Positions 1-8,210 of a stretch of DNA of 42,998 nucleotides are shown here, piece by piece. The position numbers were made by a program, and so were the translations under genes. This stretch comes from Clostridia bacterium. GTDB lineage: Bacteria > Bacillota > Clostridia > Oscillospirales > CAG-272. The stretch's first letter is position 1, and every line of letters starts with the position of its first letter. The stretch covers positions 1 to 42,998 of the forward strand of contig JAFZPN010000163.1 in assembly GCA_017550315.1 (NCBI GenBank), read 5' to 3'. The notes beneath the pieces are model-generated. The model saw nothing but the letters and a program-made list of their open reading frames with translations, searched no databases and was not told the origin of the DNA.

Positions 1-632
1 GCAAGACGACGCTGCTCAACTGCATCTCCACCATCGACCGGGTCACGGCGGGGCATATCTTCCTCGAAGGGGCGGACGTCACGAAGCTGAAGGGCAGGGA
101 GCTGAACCGCTTCCGCCGCGAAAAGCTCGGATTCATCTTTCAGGACTTCAACCTGCTCGACACCCTCACCGCCTTCGAAAACATCGCGCTCGCCCTGTCC
201 ATCCAGAAAAAGCCCGCCGCGGAGATCGAAGGGGCCGTGAAGAAGGTCGCCGAACAGCTCGATATCACGGACGTCCTCGATAAATACCCCTGGCAGATGT
301 CCGGGGGCGAGAAGCAGCGGACCGCCTCCGCCCGGGCCATCGTCACCGGACCGAAGCTCGTGCTGGCCGACGAACCCACCGGTTCGCTCGATTCCAAATC
401 CTCGAAGCTGCTCCTCGAACGCTTCCGCTACCTCAACGAAGAGCACGGCGCCACCATCATGATGGTCACGCACGACAGCTTCACCGCCAGCTACGCGGGA
501 CGCGTCATCTTCATCAAGGACGGACGGATCTTCCACGAGATCAGCCGCGGGGACAACAGCCGCAAGCAGTTCTTCGACCGCATCATCGACGTCGTGACGC
601 TGTTGGGAGGTGACGTGAGCGATGCTCTGTAA
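1..632 (+). CDS. ABC transporter ATP-binding protein, BceA-type, 5' truncated
   Basis: This is the ATPase of a MacB/BceA-type ABC transporter, which energises the FtsX-like permease encoded next. The window opens inside the Walker A motif (reads GKTTLLN from base 1), so about 40 N-terminal residues are missing. Reading on in frame 3 I see the Q-loop (FIFQDFN), the ABC signature MSGGEKQR, Walker B with the D-loop (LVLADEPTGSLDS) and the switch histidine in MMVTHD. The stop at 630-632 overlaps the permease start by 11 bases, which implies translational coupling. In known families such pairs sense or remove peptide antibiotics such as bacitracin and usually sit beside a BceRS-type two-component system. 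Any such genes would lie left of the window. Confidence 0.93.
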   Translation, partial: KTTLLNCISTIDRVTAGHIFLEGADVTKLKGRELNRFRREKLGFIFQDFNLLDTLTAFENIALALSIQKKPAAEIEGAVKKVAEQLDITDVLDKYPWQMSGGEKQRTASARAIVTGPKLVLADEPTGSLDSKSSKLLLERFRYLNEEHGATIMMVTHDSFTASYAGRVIFIKDGRIFHEISRGDNSRKQFFDRIIDVVTLLGGDVSDAL

Positions 633-2661
633 ACTCTCCCTCCGCAATATCCGCCGGAGCATGCGGGATTACGCGATCTACTTCTTCACCCTCATCATCG
701 GCGTCTCCGTCTTCTACGTCTTCAACGCCGTCGGCACGCAGGCCGCCATGATCCGCATGGAGGAGAGCATGAACGAGATCGTGCAGGTCCTCGCCACCGC
801 CATCGGAGCCCTGAGCGTCTTCGTCGCCGTCGTGCTCGGCCTTCTCATCGTGTACGCCAACCGCTTCCTCATGAAGCGCAGGAGCAGGGAGTTCGCCCTC
901 TATCTGACGCTCGGCATGGGAAAAGGGAAGATCTCGGCGATCCTGCTCCTCGAAACCCTCCTCATCGGCATCGGTTCGCTCGTGATCGGTCTGCTCATCG
1001 GCGTCGGTCTGTCCCAGCTCATGAGCGCGCTTGTGGTCAATCTCTTCGAGGCGGATATGACGGCCTACCGCTTCGTGGCCTCGGGCGAGGCCATCGTGAA
1101 GACGGTCCTGTACTTTGCCGTCATGATCCTCGCCTCCGCCGTCTGGGATACCGCCGCGGTCACCGGCATGAAGCTCATCGATCTGATGCAGGCGGGCGGA
1201 AAGAGTGAAAAGGTCCGGCTGAAAAACCCCGTCCTCTGCGTCGTCGTATTCCTGATCGCCGCCGCCGCGCTCGGGTACGCCTATTATCAGGTCGGCTGGA
1301 AAACATCGGGATTCAGATGGAAAGAGATCCTCGTCTGGATCGCGATGGGCAGCGTCTCCACCTTCCTCATCTTCTGGTCCGTGTCGGGATTGCTCCTGCG
1401 CATCGTCATGTCGATGAAGAACACCTATTACCGCGGTCTGAACAGCTTCACCTTCCGCCAGATCAGCAGCAAGGTCAATACGACGGTGTTTTCCATGACC
1501 GTGATCTGCCTGATGCTCTTCGTGACGATCTGCACGCTGACTTCCGCGTTCTTTATCCGCAATCTCGTGAACAAGAGCTTTCTCGAACTGTGTCCCGCCG
1601 ATTTCGAGGTCATGCTGGATATTGAGGAAGGCGAATCGGGAACTTACGCGGATATCACGGAGATGTGCGCGGAAAACGGGTACGACATCACGGCGGATTT
1701 TGCGGACCTGCGGGAATTTTCGACCTTCAGAGACCCGGAATTCACTTTCGCCGACTCCCTCGGCAGCCTGGCGGAAGAGATGCGGAATGAGCACCCCAAC
1801 TACTATTTCGGCAGTCCGCAAGAATTGATCCGCCAGAGCGACTACAACGCGCTGATGGAGCTGTACGGCCGCGAAACGCTCCGCCTCGGCGGGGGAGAAT
1901 ACGTCCTCGTCTGCAACGCCCCTTCCTTCACGTCCATACGGAACGAGGGACTGGAGGCGGGCGGGGAGATCACGGTGTTCGGACGGACGCTCCGGCCGCA
2001 GACCGCGCGCTGTCTGGACGGCTTCGTCTCCATTTCGAGCGAGCGCGAAAACTACGGCGTGTTCGTCGTGCCGGACGACGCGGTGGACGGGAAAGCGGCG
2101 CGGCGGCAGTACCTCATCGGGAACTACCTCTCCGACAACAAATATGCGGCGGAAGCGTCCGTCAGAAGCAATTTTGACATGGCGGAGCGCACGGCGGCCG
2201 AAAAAGGGGAGACCGGGATCGCGTTCATCTTCATCGTCTCAAAGCTCGATATCAGCGCGGCCATCGTCGGGATGAGCGTGATCGTGACCTTCCTCAGCCT
2301 GTATATCGGGGTCGTCTTCCTCATCGCGAGCGGCGCGATCCTCGCTCTGAAGGAGCTCTCCGAGTGCGCGGACAGCGTCGGACGATACGTCATGCTGCGC
2401 AAGATCGGCGCGGAGGAGCGGGACATCACCGGCTCTCTCTTCCGCCAGACGGGGATCTTCTTCCTCCTGCCCCTGCTTCTCGCCGTCGTCCATTCGGTGT
2501 TCGGCATGAAATTCGCGATCCGGATCATGGAAGAGTTCGGTTCGGAGAACCTGTTCCAGTCCATCGCCTTTACCTCGGCCATCCTCCTTCTGATCTACGG
2601 CGGCTATTTCCTCGTGACCTACTTCTCCGGAAGAGGGATCATCCGCGATAAACAGGAATGA
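622..2661 (+). CDS. FtsX-like ABC permease, BceB-type
   Basis: Membrane permease of 679 residues forming a pair with the preceding ATPase. It begins with the typical family signature (SLRNIRRSMRDYAIYFFTL). Hydrophobic segments lie near residues 17-37, 59-80, 104-133, 158-175, 205-223, 236-262, 289-313, 546-578, 611-631 and 646-668, giving ten helices. A large extracytoplasmic domain of about 230 residues lies between helices 7 and 8. That topology, with the big loop after helix 7, is the hallmark of BceB/VraG-type permeases of antimicrobial-peptide detoxification modules and separates them from LolCE or FtsX proper. Its start overlaps the ATPase stop. A terminator-like hairpin follows, so this is the last gene of its operon. 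The substrate cannot be read from sequence. Confidence 0.9.
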   Translation: MLCKLSLRNIRRSMRDYAIYFFTLIIGVSVFYVFNAVGTQAAMIRMEESMNEIVQVLATAIGALSVFVAVVLGLLIVYANRFLMKRRSREFALYLTLGMGKGKISAILLLETLLIGIGSLVIGLLIGVGLSQLMSALVVNLFEADMTAYRFVASGEAIVKTVLYFAVMILASAVWDTAAVTGMKLIDLMQAGGKSEKVRLKNPVLCVVVFLIAAAALGYAYYQVGWKTSGFRWKEILVWIAMGSVSTFLIFWSVSGLLLRIVMSMKNTYYRGLNSFTFRQISSKVNTTVFSMTVICLMLFVTICTLTSAFFIRNLVNKSFLELCPADFEVMLDIEEGESGTYADITEMCAENGYDITADFADLREFSTFRDPEFTFADSLGSLAEEMRNEHPNYYFGSPQELIRQSDYNALMELYGRETLRLGGGEYVLVCNAPSFTSIRNEGLEAGGEITVFGRTLRPQTARCLDGFVSISSERENYGVFVVPDDAVDGKAARRQYLIGNYLSDNKYAAEASVRSNFDMAERTAAEKGETGIAFIFIVSKLDISAAIVGMSVIVTFLSLYIGVVFLIASGAILALKELSECADSVGRYVMLRKIGAEERDITGSLFRQTGIFFLLPLLLAVVHSVFGMKFAIRIMEEFGSENLFQSIAFTSAILLLIYGGYFLVTYFSGRGIIRDKQE

Positions 2662-2670
2662 ATACCCCTG

Positions 2671-2705
2671 CGGGCCCGGGCATGAAAAGCCGGGGCTCGC
2701 TTTTT
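2671..2705 (+). terminator. Probable Rho-independent terminator after the BceAB-type operon
   Basis: An imperfect GC-rich inverted repeat (2671-2681 pairing with 2689-2699, loop ATGAAAA) is followed directly by five T residues at 2701-2705. The stem has one G-U pair and one mismatch. Its position 10 bases after the permease stop fits an operon end. Confidence 0.6.
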
Positions 2706-2752
2706 CTTCGTTCATTCCCCGGCTTCGGCGCAGGGGGAGGGACAGAAAACGG

Positions 2753-2781
2753 TTGAATTCCGCACAAGGATGTGGTATAAT
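2753..2781 (+). promoter_or_regulatory. Sigma-A type promoter for the GH13 gene
   Basis: TTGAAT at 2753-2758, a 17-base spacer and TATAAT at 2776-2781. Transcription would start near 2788, leaving a leader of roughly 75 bases. The promoter lies inside the longest open frame, which argues for the downstream ATG at 2864 as the true start. Confidence 0.75.
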
Positions 2782-2863
2782 CTCATCTGGATTCATCCTT
2801 CAGCTATTTACCCAAAAAGTGAAGAAATCAGACGCGTTTTCGGACCAAACGAAGGATCACATC

Positions 2864-4279
2864 ATGCCCAACCCTCTTCTCCCGCCCATTCTCCCGGACA
2901 ATGAAGTCAGCTTAATCCCCGCCGAACCAGGCGGACGCCCCATGACGCCGGACTGGGTGAGGTCGCTCGTCCTCACGGAAGTCCACCTCGAAACCGCGAC
3001 GCCGGAGGGAACCTTCGATGCGGCGCTTCGGGTGCTCGATCATCTGGCGGATCTCGGCGTGAACGGGATCTGGCTGACGCCGATCTATGAAAAAGGCCCC
3101 CGCGGCAACGGATACAGCAATTTCGGTCCGCATACCGTGGAGCCGGCACTGTGCCTGGACACAGAACCCGAAGAACGCTGGGACGCCGTCCGGCGGTTTG
3201 TCGCGGCTGCACATGAGAGGCGGATCCGGGTACTGTTCGACATCGTCACCTGGGGGACCGCGACCGACGCGCCGCTGTTCCGGGATCATCCGGAGTGGTA
3301 TCGGGGCAGGGCGTGGGGAAACGAGGCGTTCGACTGGAGCTATCTCGCCTTCCGCGAATGGTTCACATCCGTCGCCGTAAACAATCTTCTCCTCACCGGT
3401 GCGGACGGATACCGCTGCGACTGCGAGCCGAATTATGCCGGATATGAAGTCTGGGAAGAGGTGCGCCGCCGGTGCCTTTCTGCGGGACGGAAGGTGCTCA
3501 TCATGGCGGAGGACGGAGCCGAGCGGCGGTTTGCCTTCGACATGGAGCAGGACGGCGTGCTTTGGTATGCCGTGCGTGACCGCGGCGGACAGTATGCCGA
3601 TCCGGTGAACTACTATCTCGAAAAACTGGACATCGTCGATTCCGTGAAGAGCGGAGAGGGGATCGGATCCCCCGCCTGTCAGGGACACGGGGAAGGGGGC
3701 CGGTACCGCTTTTATACCTGCTGTGTCTCGAACCACGACTACCAGCGGTCCGCCGTCAACCTGAACCGGCTCGCACTCGGGTATCAGGCGATCTTCGCCC
3801 CGTTCATTCCCCTTTGGTACCTCGGCGCGGAGTTCGGGATGCAGGCGGAGAATCAGGTATTATACTTCGTGCCGGTGGACTGGAGCCTGACGGAACGAGA
3901 GGAAAACGCCGCCTTCCTCACGGACATCCGCCGGTATCTTACCATCCGCCGCTCCTATCCGGAGATTTTCGAGTTCTTCCCGCCGGATCACCGGGACGCG
4001 AACATCCGAAAGCTCCGCTGCTGCCCGGAACCCGGACTCACGGCGTACGAACGGTACGCGCCGGACGACAGCCGGTCCGTGCTGGTGCTTCCGAACCCTG
4101 CGGATGGGGTTTATACGGCGGAGGTCTTCCCGGAGAACATGGAGGGAGACTTCCGGGTCACGGACCTGCTCACGGGACAGGAAGTTCCGGTACAGGGAGG
4201 CGCTTTCCGGGTCAAGATCGGCTCCGGGAGACTCGGCGTATATCTGGCGGAGAGGTATCCATCCCAAAATAATGAATGA
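2864..4279 (+). CDS. GH13 (alpha-amylase family) glycosidase, cytoplasmic
   Basis: A 471-residue member of the alpha-amylase clan. I place the start at the ATG at 2864 because AAGGA lies just upstream and because a longer frame opening at 2753 would begin inside the promoter. The (beta/alpha)8 barrel motifs are visible: GYRCDC with the nucleophile D186, MAEDG with the acid/base E216, and SNHD with the stabiliser D292. Region I, usually DVVxNH, reads DIVTWG, so the substrate-binding His is absent and the subfamily is not a standard amylase. There is no signal peptide, so it probably acts on imported oligosaccharides. A short beta-rich C-terminal domain follows the barrel. It appears monocistronic. 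Substrate is undetermined. Confidence 0.85.
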   Translation: MPNPLLPPILPDNEVSLIPAEPGGRPMTPDWVRSLVLTEVHLETATPEGTFDAALRVLDHLADLGVNGIWLTPIYEKGPRGNGYSNFGPHTVEPALCLDTEPEERWDAVRRFVAAAHERRIRVLFDIVTWGTATDAPLFRDHPEWYRGRAWGNEAFDWSYLAFREWFTSVAVNNLLLTGADGYRCDCEPNYAGYEVWEEVRRRCLSAGRKVLIMAEDGAERRFAFDMEQDGVLWYAVRDRGGQYADPVNYYLEKLDIVDSVKSGEGIGSPACQGHGEGGRYRFYTCCVSNHDYQRSAVNLNRLALGYQAIFAPFIPLWYLGAEFGMQAENQVLYFVPVDWSLTEREENAAFLTDIRRYLTIRRSYPEIFEFFPPDHRDANIRKLRCCPEPGLTAYERYAPDDSRSVLVLPNPADGVYTAEVFPENMEGDFRVTDLLTGQEVPVQGGAFRVKIGSGRLGVYLAERYPSQNNE

Positions 4280-4380
4280 CAGAAGAACTATGATTCTCTG
4301 TCGGGTATCGGAAATAACGGACATGCACCTGGGTATGCTTTTTCAAGCCGCCTGGGTGACGAAGAGGATTCTTGCGTTTT

Positions 4381-4393
4381 GAGAATTATTCTC
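4381..4393. promoter_or_regulatory. 13-base perfect palindrome upstream of the XRE regulator
   Basis: GAGAATTATTCTC is a perfect 6-1-6 inverted repeat about 95 bases before the regulator start. A weak promoter candidate follows (TAGACA 4407-4412, 17-base spacer, TAAGAT 4430-4435), so the palindrome would sit just upstream of the -35 box. It could be an operator for autoregulation or a Fur/PerR-like box. This is inferred from symmetry and position only. Confidence 0.35.
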
Positions 4394-4485
4394 TTGAAAC
4401 ACGAGGTAGACATGTGTTGTGAAATATGATAAGATATAGCCACAGGAAGCGCAGCCTGATCTGATAGAACAGGAGAATCCATAAC

Positions 4486-5655
4486 ATGAAGCTATATCTC
4501 GGAGAAACGATCAAGCGCCTCAGACAGCAGAAGGGCCTGACACAGGAACAGCTTGCCGATAAGCTCGGAGTATCCTTTCAGTCCGTCAGCCGCTGGGAAG
4601 GAGGTTCATCCTACCCGGATATCGAGCTCATTCCTGAAATCGCCGGATTCTTTCTGGTGTCGACCGACGAATTGATGGGACTGGACAAATCCCTGCGGGA
4701 TAAGAAACTAAATGAAGCCTTGCAGCAGCTTGCAGGAAATGTTCCTCTGGAAGAGCGCGTCAAAATACAGCGTCAGATTCACAGAGATTTTCCGCACGAT
4801 TCCGGCGTGTTATACGGGCTGATTCATACGCTCGGCGAGTTATGTGAAGAAGGACAGGAACGCATATACTTTGAAGAACTCAAGCAGTTCGCGGAAGAAT
4901 ACCTTGCTTTGCCAGGCGAGGCGACGTATTATCGTGATTTTGTCAAGACGGAACTGATCACCGCCGCTCCGGAAGAAGAAGTGACGAATATGATCGCCAG
5001 GTACGCCAGCGAGCTTGATATGAGGGCCGGCGCACTGCTGAAGAAACGGTATGCGTACAGAGGGGATCGGGAGCGTTGTGATGCGCAGAAACAGGTGAAC
5101 CTGATCAACGGAATATACGACTTTGTTTTCGGCGGCATACCGGAGCCCTCAAGCGCGCAGGAGGCCGCCGGGATTCAGACGAAAGCCCTGCGCATCCTGA
5201 ACCTTCTTTCAAACCGGGAGGGGGAACCTTTGATCCCGACTGATCCCGATATGTGGTGTCCGTTCCGCATCTGGCTCGGCATCCACCTCGCCTTTTCGCT
5301 GAGCTGTATCCCGGATCGGCAGGAAGCCGCGCTCGATGTTTTGGAATCAACGGTTTTACTGACTGAGAACGCATCCCGGATTCCGGAAGGGACGGTCCTT
5401 GCGGCGGAAACAGAAGGATTCGGGCATATCTCGGTATGTGTTTCTTCTTCCCCTGCTTCCAAACTGTACCGCTTCCGTCATCCTCTGTTTCGGTATCGGA
5501 ATCAGGAAAAAGAGTTTAAGTCGATCCATACCGCGTTCTCGCCAAAATGGCTGGATCGGGAAGAATTCGATTCCATCCGCAGGAATCCGCGTTTCCTGGC
5601 ATGTTCCGAGCGTGTTCAGAGGTTGGCGTCAATCGAACCGAGAGAACCATTCTAA
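4486..5655 (+). CDS. XRE-family transcriptional regulator with long C-terminal domain
   Basis: A 389-residue protein whose first 65 residues are a classic HTH_3 Cro/C1 domain (LGETIKRLRQQKGLTQEQLA, then GVSFQSVSRWE as recognition helix). The remaining 320 residues are mostly helical and lack membrane segments. They may be a TPR-like ligand or protein-sensing module, as in many Clostridial XRE regulators, but I cannot name a domain. The start is the ATG at 4486, preceded by AACAGGAG. A palindrome at 4381-4393 is a candidate binding site. No neighbouring gene is obviously its target; GH13 upstream and thymidine kinase downstream have their own promoters. Confidence 0.85.
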   Translation: MKLYLGETIKRLRQQKGLTQEQLADKLGVSFQSVSRWEGGSSYPDIELIPEIAGFFLVSTDELMGLDKSLRDKKLNEALQQLAGNVPLEERVKIQRQIHRDFPHDSGVLYGLIHTLGELCEEGQERIYFEELKQFAEEYLALPGEATYYRDFVKTELITAAPEEEVTNMIARYASELDMRAGALLKKRYAYRGDRERCDAQKQVNLINGIYDFVFGGIPEPSSAQEAAGIQTKALRILNLLSNREGEPLIPTDPDMWCPFRIWLGIHLAFSLSCIPDRQEAALDVLESTVLLTENASRIPEGTVLAAETEGFGHISVCVSSSPASKLYRFRHPLFRYRNQEKEFKSIHTAFSPKWLDREEFDSIRRNPRFLACSERVQRLASIEPREPF

Positions 5656-5791
5656 ACCTTTTGGGCACCCCTACCCCCACGATATGGCGGCCATCCGCGG
5701 ATCGGCAGAGTTCCCGGCGTAAGGCCGCTCACATCGCCGCTGTGCGTGCACGCTGGACGGCGGGGAGTCATTCTGTTCAAACACACGCCTG

Positions 5792-5820
5792 TTGACTTTC
5801 CGGCCCATCCGGGATATAAT
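5792..5820 (+). promoter_or_regulatory. Strong sigma-A promoter driving a leader and small ORF
   Basis: TTGACT at 5792-5797, 17-base spacer, TATAAT at 5815-5820. It lies in a stretch without a large gene and points towards the small ORF at 5988. Confidence 0.7.
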
Positions 5821-5826
5821 ATCCAT

Positions 5827-5987
5827 GTACCATAAAAGTCTGACGGTAAACCGGAAAACGTAAAGTTACTACGTATGATTTCGCGGCGAACCGGTAGCTC
5901 GACGTGCAGTGGACGAAAAAACGGAACGCCCCGTACGCCAAAAAGGGAAGAATGGCTGCACAGAGTACACCGACCTCGGAGGAACAC
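5827..5987 (+). ncRNA. Putative structured leader RNA before the 37-codon ORF
   Basis: About 160 bases lie between the promoter at 5792-5820 and the Shine-Dalgarno of the small ORF, and they contain no convincing gene. The stretch holds GGTAAACC, ACGTAAAG and GGTAGC in that order. This loosely recalls the conserved boxes of the GEMM c-di-GMP-I riboswitch, but I could not draw a good closing stem. The rest of 5656-5791 shows nothing I recognise. An Infernal scan against RF01051 would decide. Confidence 0.2.
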
Positions 5988-6101
5988 ATGACGGACAACG
6001 CCTGGGATTTCGTCTGGAACCGTCTCTATGACGCACGGACCTCCCCCTATGGGGATATTGACAAGACGAGACGCATGCGTTATAATGCAGCCGGAAGCTG
6101 A
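5988..6101 (+). CDS. Possible 37-residue small protein
   Basis: A short ORF starts at ATG 5988 with an excellent ribosome binding site (CGGAGGAACAC). It encodes 37 residues beginning MTDNAWDFVWNRLYDART and ending at 6101. It is amphipathic and Trp/Tyr/Arg-rich, with no signal peptide or membrane helix. Upstream lies a good promoter (5792-5820). The thymidine kinase promoter (6058-6086) is embedded in its 3' half, so translation of this ORF and initiation for the kinase could interfere. It could be a genuine small protein, a leader peptide, or the stub of a lost gene. Confidence 0.4.
   Translation: MTDNAWDFVWNRLYDARTSPYGDIDKTRRMRYNAAGS
6058..6086 (+). promoter_or_regulatory. Perfect consensus promoter for thymidine kinase
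   Basis: TTGACA at 6058-6063, 17-base spacer, TATAAT at 6081-6086: an exact sigma-A consensus. Transcription from about 6093 gives a leader of roughly 158 bases before the kinase start at 6251. Confidence 0.8.
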
Positions 6102-6250
6102 TGACGGCAAAGCGCATTTTTCCCGGCAGACGGTCCCCGGACCCTGCGGCGGAGCTTCGCCTTTGCGATCGGAAAGCAGAACACATTTCAAACGGAACCG
6201 GGACAGCGCCCGCGCCGATGCGGCCGGAGCCTGCGGTTCGGGAACGGATT

Positions 6251-6886
6251 ATGGCAAAACTGTATTTCAAATTCGGCGCCATGGGCAGCTCGAAAACGGC
6301 GCAGGCGCTGATGACCAAATTCAATTACGAGGAAAAATCCCACAGCGTGTGGCTCATCAAGCCGGCTACCGACACGCGTGACGACCGCCGCGATGCCGAC
6401 GGCAATGTGCATACGATCCTGCGCTCGCGCGTCGGGCTTTTTGCGGATGCGGAGGCCGTCGGCGGGGACGTCGATCTCTACGCCGAGTTTCTGCGGCGCG
6501 GCGGGGGAGGGAAGTACACGGACGTCGTGATCTGCGACGAATGCCAGTTCCTGACCGGCGAGCAGGTCGAGCAGCTCAAGGATCTGACGGACAAGCAGGA
6601 CATCCCGGTCCTGTGCTTCGGACTGCGCGCCGACTTTCAGACCCGGCTCTTTCCCGGGAGCAAACGGCTTTTTGAGATCGCGGACAGCATCACCGAGATC
6701 AAGTCGATCTGCCGGTGCGGCCGCAAAGCGACGGTCAACGCGCGCTTTGACGAAAACGGCAGGATCGTGTATGAGGGACAGCAGGTCCTCATCGGCGGCA
6801 ACGACCGGTACGAAGGCATGTGCTACAACTGTTATCGGACGCTGATCGAGGAAAAACAGCGCGAAGACGCCGCATCCCGCCCCTGA
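6251..6886 (+). CDS. tdk: Thymidine kinase (E. coli-like type II)
   Basis: Phosphorylates thymidine to dTMP with ATP in pyrimidine salvage. The protein has 211 residues from the ATG at 6251. An in-frame ATG at 6101 is rejected because it lies eight bases after the promoter start point and the extra 50 residues have no family counterpart. Visible motifs: P-loop FGAMGSSKTAQAL near residue 8, the catalytic glutamate E97 in ICDECQF, the CRCGRKA half of the zinc site, the substrate-binding lasso ending in GGNDRYEGMCYNCY, and the distal zinc cysteines in that last motif. It resembles E. coli Tdk more than the Bacillus form. The next genes encode a nucleoside importer, which suggests coupled uptake and trapping of nucleosides. 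Confidence 0.93.
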   Translation: MAKLYFKFGAMGSSKTAQALMTKFNYEEKSHSVWLIKPATDTRDDRRDADGNVHTILRSRVGLFADAEAVGGDVDLYAEFLRRGGGGKYTDVVICDECQFLTGEQVEQLKDLTDKQDIPVLCFGLRADFQTRLFPGSKRLFEIADSITEIKSICRCGRKATVNARFDENGRIVYEGQQVLIGGNDRYEGMCYNCYRTLIEEKQREDAASRP

Positions 6887-6962
6887 CGTCCCCGTCGTGC
6901 ATTCCCGATGATCCCGAAACGGCGGCGTATAAGGTTCCTTGGGGCATAATTGCCAAAACCAC

Positions 6963-6991
6963 TTGAATTTCCGGGAAGAATATGATATACT
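6963..6991 (+). promoter_or_regulatory. Extended -10 promoter of the nucleoside importer operon
   Basis: TTGAAT at 6963-6968, 17-base spacer, TATACT at 6986-6991 with the extended TGA just before it. Immediately upstream an imperfect inverted repeat (6933-6942 with 6953-6960) could be an operator. The leader is only about 44 bases, too short for a purine riboswitch. Confidence 0.7.
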
Positions 6992-7041
6992 TGTACCGAC
7001 ACGAAGTCCCAAACCATATATATCTTACAGGAGGATTCAAA

Positions 7042-8112
7042 ATGAAGAGGTTATTCAGCATTTTCCTTTGCGTCGCGCTTCTGTTCGGCACACTTGGCAT
7101 GCTGGCGTCCTGCCAGAGCAAGACCTATGAGATCGCCATCGTCACCGACGTCGGCCAGCTCATGGACAAGGGCTTCAACCAGGGCACTTACGAAGGCGCC
7201 AAAGCCTACGCCGAAGCACACAAGATCGGCTATAAGTACTATCAGCCCGCGAACGGCAGCGACGCGACCGACAACGACCGCATCGCGGCGATGAAGCAGG
7301 CCATCAACAACGGCGCGAAGATCATCGTGGCGCCCGGCTTCCTTCAGGCTACCGCTATGGAAACGGTCGCGAAGGAAAATCCGTCCGTCAAATTCGTCTT
7401 TGTGGACGGTTGGGCACTCGGTCTTGACAACGTGACCGCCATCGTCTACAAGGAGCAGGAATCCGGTTATCTCGCCGGGTATGCGGCCGTAATGGAAGGC
7501 TATACCAAGCTCGGCTTCACGGGCGGCGGCGGCGGCGGTAACCCCGCGGTGAACCGCTTCGGCTACGGGTTCATTCAGGGCGCTGACGCGGCGGCCAAGG
7601 AAAAAGGCGTCAGTGTCGAAATGAAGTACAGCTTCAAGTACGGCGAAACCTTCGCCGCATCCAACGAACTCCAGACGCAGATCGCGGGCTGGTACGCAAG
7701 CGGGACGGAAGTTGTCTTCTCCTGCGGCGGCTCCATGTTCCAGTCCGTCAAGTCCGCTGCCGGCGAATATCCGGATGCCCGCATCATCGGCGTGGACGTC
7801 GACCAGTCCGGCGAATCCGAAAAGGTCATCACCTCCGCGGTCAAGGGCCTTTCCGCTTCCGTTGAGCGCGTTCTCGGCCAGTTCTACGACGGTAAATGGG
7901 ATTCCGAGCTCGCCGACCAGGCACAGAACCTCGGCGCGGCGGAGAACTCCACCGGTCTGCCGACGGATACCTGGAGCCTGAAGAACTTCACGGTGGATCA
8001 GTACACCGAACTGTTCAACAAGATCAAGAACGGCGAGATCGTTCCCGTGGCGGAAGTCCCCGAGGACGTTACGGCCGGCTGGTCCAATGTTGTCGTCACG
8101 CTCGAACAGTAA
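7042..8112 (+). CDS. BMP-family nucleoside-binding lipoprotein (PnrA/NupN-like)
   Basis: Substrate-binding component of the importer encoded downstream. It has 356 residues from the ATG at 7042, which follows AGGAGG at 7029-7034; an upstream in-frame ATG at 6982 lies inside the -10 region and is rejected. The signal peptide ends in a lipobox (MLASC) with lipidated Cys24. The mature part shows the BMP signature near the N-terminus (IVTDVGQLMDKGFNQGTYEG), then a glycine run and NRFGYGFIQGA, and GVDVDQSG near the hinge, all typical of PnrA/BmpA/TmpC purine-nucleoside receptors. A terminator hairpin directly after the gene probably raises its level above that of the ATPase and permeases. Confidence 0.92.
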   Translation: MKRLFSIFLCVALLFGTLGMLASCQSKTYEIAIVTDVGQLMDKGFNQGTYEGAKAYAEAHKIGYKYYQPANGSDATDNDRIAAMKQAINNGAKIIVAPGFLQATAMETVAKENPSVKFVFVDGWALGLDNVTAIVYKEQESGYLAGYAAVMEGYTKLGFTGGGGGGNPAVNRFGYGFIQGADAAAKEKGVSVEMKYSFKYGETFAASNELQTQIAGWYASGTEVVFSCGGSMFQSVKSAAGEYPDARIIGVDVDQSGESEKVITSAVKGLSASVERVLGQFYDGKWDSELADQAQNLGAAENSTGLPTDTWSLKNFTVDQYTELFNKIKNGEIVPVAEVPEDVTAGWSNVVVTLEQ

Positions 8113-8127
8113 GTTGACGCATGAGGA

Positions 8128-8153
8128 GGGGATGGGATCACCATCCCCTTTTT
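8128..8153 (+). terminator. Intra-operon terminator or attenuator after the binding protein
   Basis: Perfect 8-bp stem (8128-8135 with 8141-8148, loop GATCA) followed by TTTTT at 8149-8153. It lies between the binding-protein gene and the ATPase gene, and I see no promoter between them, so readthrough probably supplies the downstream genes at a lower level. Confidence 0.75.
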
Positions 8154-8171
8154 CCTCTGTCGGTACAGAGG
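8154..8171 (+). other. Second hairpin downstream of the attenuator
   Basis: CCTCTGT, loop CGGT, ACAGAGG: a perfect 7-bp stem directly abutting the terminator T-run. It may protect the 3' end of the lipoprotein mRNA or the 5' end of a processed downstream transcript. Confidence 0.5.
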
Positions 8172-8210
8172 ATCCCCATCCTCGATCAATGGATAAAGTG
8201 AGAAACAGCC

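Noticed and set aside
583-1821. Long minus-strand open frame antisense to the FtsX permease
   Set aside because: Composition is Asp/His/Glu/Arg-rich nonsense typical of shadow frames in GC-rich genes; no start site and the plus-strand gene is certain.
6101-6250. Longer thymidine kinase starting at 6101
   Set aside because: The ATG lies about eight bases after the expected transcription start, and the 50 extra residues have no counterpart in the family.
6998-7041. Purine riboswitch before the nucleoside importer
   Set aside because: The leader is only about 44 bases, too short for the aptamer plus expression platform, and lacks its conserved loops.
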